From Tritrichomonas musculus (lineage: Eukaryota; Parabasalia; Tritrichomonadida; Tritrichomonadidae), in the NCBI GenBank assembly GCA_039105265.1, contig JAPFFF010000003.1, forward strand, positions 4,092,001 through 4,156,000: 64,000 nucleotides of DNA, written 5' to 3'. Shown in pieces: positions 61,943 to 64,000 of the stretch; the first letter of the stretch is position 1, and the number at the start of each line of letters is the position of its first letter. A program made the position numbers and the translations under genes. The notes under the pieces were generated by a model, which was not told the origin of the DNA, ran no database searches, and saw nothing but the letters and a program-made list of their open reading frames with translations.

Positions 61943-64000
61943 TCAAAGAAATTGAAAGTCATCAGGAGAAAAATCGTCGGTATCATTTGAACATAAAGAA
62001 GACTTTCCACTATTTTCTCGAATTAATGTTTGATTTCTAGACCAAAGTTTTCCAATTAATTTCAGTGCAACTTGGTGCTTACTTTCAAGTATTGTATATT
62101 CTTCTTTGAGTGTTTGGTATAAAAGACTATCTGACTGAGTTTCATCTTTCATTTGATTATATTTTATTTGATAAGAGCTTAACTCATTTTTCAACCTCAA
62201 GGTATTTTGAGCTTCAACTTGCTCATCAATTTTTTTCTGATTTAATTCTTTTTCTAGTTTTTCGCATTTATGTTTCAAACTAAGATAATCTGAATTTTTT
62301 GTTCTGTTTTGATTGTTGTAATCTGTGAATTCATAATATGAATTTAAATTGTTTGATTTAATTTCTAATTTTAACTCGTTGATTTTATCTTGTTGATCAG
62401 AAATTTGAAGTTTTAATTGGGCTATTTCTTGATTTTTTTGAAATAGTTGAAGATCATTATCATTATTCGTTGTATCACTAAGTGCATCATAAAGACTTGA
62501 ATTACTGTTATTGTTGTTGTTTGTGTGCAGGTATTGTATTTTTTCTGAATCTTCAATTTGTTTTTGCTGTCTATTTATAATGCTTTTCAATGAATCTATC
62601 TCAGAATCTTTTAAAAATAACTCATTGTTTAGTTTGTCTATCTCAAGCATTTTGAGCTGTGTATCATAAGTTTGCCTTTTGCCATTATCATAATCAAAAA
62701 TCTTATTTTCAAGCTCTGTGATTTTAGTCTGATAACTAGCGATCTGTGATTCATAAGAATCAATTATTTTTTCTTTTTCAGAAAGAAACTTCTGATCAAT
62801 GATATCATCTTTAATAATAACTTTTTTATTATTTTTTTCATTTGCTTTTTTATCAAGTTTTTTGTTATCGCTGGTATTTTTATTTTCGTTTATATTGTTT
62901 TCTGGATTATTTTCTTTAGTTTCATTTATATTACTGTCTTTTTTATTTAAGTTCTGACTGTTATCCTTTTTAAGGTTATTTTCGTTACTAATCTTATTTT
63001 CAATATTATTTTCGTTTTCGTTGTTATCTTCATTGTCTTTAACTTTACTGATAACATTATCATTATTTTGGTTTGGCAAAATATTATCTTTTTCAATTTG
63101 TTGAGTATTTAAATTATTTCCTACTTGTTCTTTTTTCAGTCTTTCTATTTGTTCTTTAAGGGCTTTGATTTCAGTATCTTTTTCATCCAATTTTAATTGA
63201 ATTTGGGCTTCTCTTTCTTCCTCATTTGATTGAATATCTTCTATTTGTGATCGCAAGAGAATAAGCTCAGCATCTTTTTTTTCTTCTGTAACTTTAAACT
63301 GCTGGAAGATTGTGATTTGTCCACGAAGCATATTAATTTGAGAATCTTTTAACGAATCAGATTGAGTAAGCTGGTCTATTTGTTGTTGTAGTTTAGCTTT
63401 TGATCTTCTGAGTTTTGCTATTTCTTTAACTAGTTTTTCAATTTGAGAATCCATGTTACAATTTTTTTGCGAATCTGATTCTTGATCCATTTTCTCAGTC
63501 TGTAAACTTCGTTCGGCAAATGAAGATTTCATATCTTCTATGAAGTTTTTTAATGATCTAATTTCTTTATCTTTTTTTTTGATTTGAGAGTCTTTTTCTG
63601 CTATTTGTGAAGTCAGTTGAGCAATATCATTTTGAAATTTTTGTTCACGATTGCTTGAATTTGATTGAATGGAGTTTATTTGTTCTTGTAATTCTAATAT
63701 GACTTTATCTTTTTCAATTAATTGCTTTTCAAGTTTGGAAACTCTATTTTCATCAGAAATTTTATTATCATTAATTATATCATGTTCTTTTTTGATAGTA
63801 GAAATTACAGTTTCTTTATCTGATAATTTCGAGTGAAGCAAATTTATTTCATTTTCATACTCGCTTATTTTATGTTTAAGATCATTTATTGTTCTCTCTT
63901 TAATAATAGTTTTATCAATTTCATTTTTTGCTTTGGTACTTTGTAAATCTTGAATTTGAGCTAAAAGATTCGAAATTTGCTTCTTTTTTTCATACAATTC
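61943..64000 (-). CDS. Long coiled-coil protein, 3' part (runs off the window)
   Basis: At least 685 codons are open to the window edge; there is no in-frame ATG near 64000 (the first codons read Glu-Leu-Tyr), so the start lies outside. Nearly all is heptad-rich coiled coil with recurring modules of the type ISEYENEINLLHSKLSDKET, LEKQLIEKDKVILELQEQIN and LKNFIEDMKSSFAERSLQTE, interrupted at about residues 300-390 by an Asn/Lys/Glu-rich linker (NENENNIENKISNENNLKKD). It ends in SSLCSNDTDDFSPDDFQFL. Golgin-, Uso1- and cytoskeletal-type proteins look alike at this level, so no specific role is given. Confidence 0.75.
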   Translation of the reverse strand, partial: ELYEKKKQISNLLAQIQDLQSTKAKNEIDKTIIKERTINDLKHKISEYENEINLLHSKLSDKETVISTIKKEHDIINDNKISDENRVSKLEKQLIEKDKVILELQEQINSIQSNSSNREQKFQNDIAQLTSQIAEKDSQIKKKDKEIRSLKNFIEDMKSSFAERSLQTEKMDQESDSQKNCNMDSQIEKLVKEIAKLRRSKAKLQQQIDQLTQSDSLKDSQINMLRGQITIFQQFKVTEEKKDAELILLRSQIEDIQSNEEEREAQIQLKLDEKDTEIKALKEQIERLKKEQVGNNLNTQQIEKDNILPNQNNDNVISKVKDNEDNNENENNIENKISNENNLKKDNSQNLNKKDSNINETKENNPENNINENKNTSDNKKLDKKANEKNNKKVIIKDDIIDQKFLSEKEKIIDSYESQIASYQTKITELENKIFDYDNGKRQTYDTQLKMLEIDKLNNELFLKDSEIDSLKSIINRQQKQIEDSEKIQYLHTNNNNNSNSSLYDALSDTTNNDNDLQLFQKNQEIAQLKLQISDQQDKINELKLEIKSNNLNSYYEFTDYNNQNRTKNSDYLSLKHKCEKLEKELNQKKIDEQVEAQNTLRLKNELSSYQIKYNQMKDETQSDSLLYQTLKEEYTILESKHQVALKLIGKLWSRNQTLIRENSGKSSLCSNDTDDFSPDDFQFL

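Noticed and set aside
1-64000. tRNA, rRNA and snRNA genes
   Set aside because: No stretch with recognisable tRNA B-box or rRNA conserved words was found by eye; a covariance search could still find some.

Overview
The window looks like nuclear DNA of a parabasalid protist (trichomonad, most like Tritrichomonas). It is very AT-rich. Its genes are almost all uninterrupted. It combines trichomonad hallmarks: a three-repeat Myb protein, a BTB-like/coiled-coil protein, a BspA-type leucine-rich-repeat relic, DUF3447/ankyrin proteins, a Tom22-like protein expected on hydrogenosomes, and abundant DNA transposons and minisatellites. Stop codons often run into TAAA, and an AACG-core motif recurs just upstream of start codons. 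The species call is an inference.

Layout. 1-4.5 kb: two hAT-type elements lie side by side. One is a 794-bp non-autonomous element (85-878) with 8-bp target duplications. The other is an apparently whole autonomous hAT (1029-4500) with terminal inverted repeats, an 8-bp duplication and a 743-residue transposase that keeps a D-D-E set. 4.5-11.7 kb: a 23-bp minisatellite precedes a 1350-residue protein joining ankyrin repeats to an RNase H-like, P-element-like transposase core. 11.7-18.1 kb is a graveyard: a mariner relic, a helicase-like relic of virus-type character, and a 2-kb satellite of 22-bp units. 18.1-24.8 kb: a BTB-like/coiled-coil gene, a decayed BspA-like LRR gene, and two abutting candidate inverted-repeat elements holding a 31-bp minisatellite.

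24.8-38.7 kb is a gene-dense host block: a DZIP1-like flagellar zinc-finger protein (with a frameshift near its end), a Wntless-like membrane protein diverging from a 59-residue Tom22-like protein, a PB1-like protein, a 2082-residue helical-repeat protein with an internal 33-bp repeat array, and a CAMK-type kinase. 38.7-42.5 kb is gene-poor and carries a broken virus-type D5-like helicase-primase fossil. 42.5-64 kb is a second host block: myotubularin phosphatase, Vma21-like protein, profilin, EIPR1-like WD protein, a large WD40 protein, two unrecognised proteins, a CXC-domain protein, a barstar-like protein of bacterial type, an interrupted ankyrin gene, 14-3-3, a Myb protein and the 3' part of a long coiled-coil gene running off the right edge.

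The host genes fit a flagellated, endomembrane-rich cell: ciliary zinc finger, phosphoinositide phosphatase, EARP/retromer-linked EIPR1, V-ATPase assembly, actin regulation and hydrogenosome import. No operon logic is apparent. The strangest object is the ankyrin gene at 58031-59247. Successive repeats are interrupted, most of them at the same loop codon, by 20-22-nt AT-rich segments without GT...AG ends. All calls are by eye. No database search was run, and no tRNA or rRNA gene was recognised.
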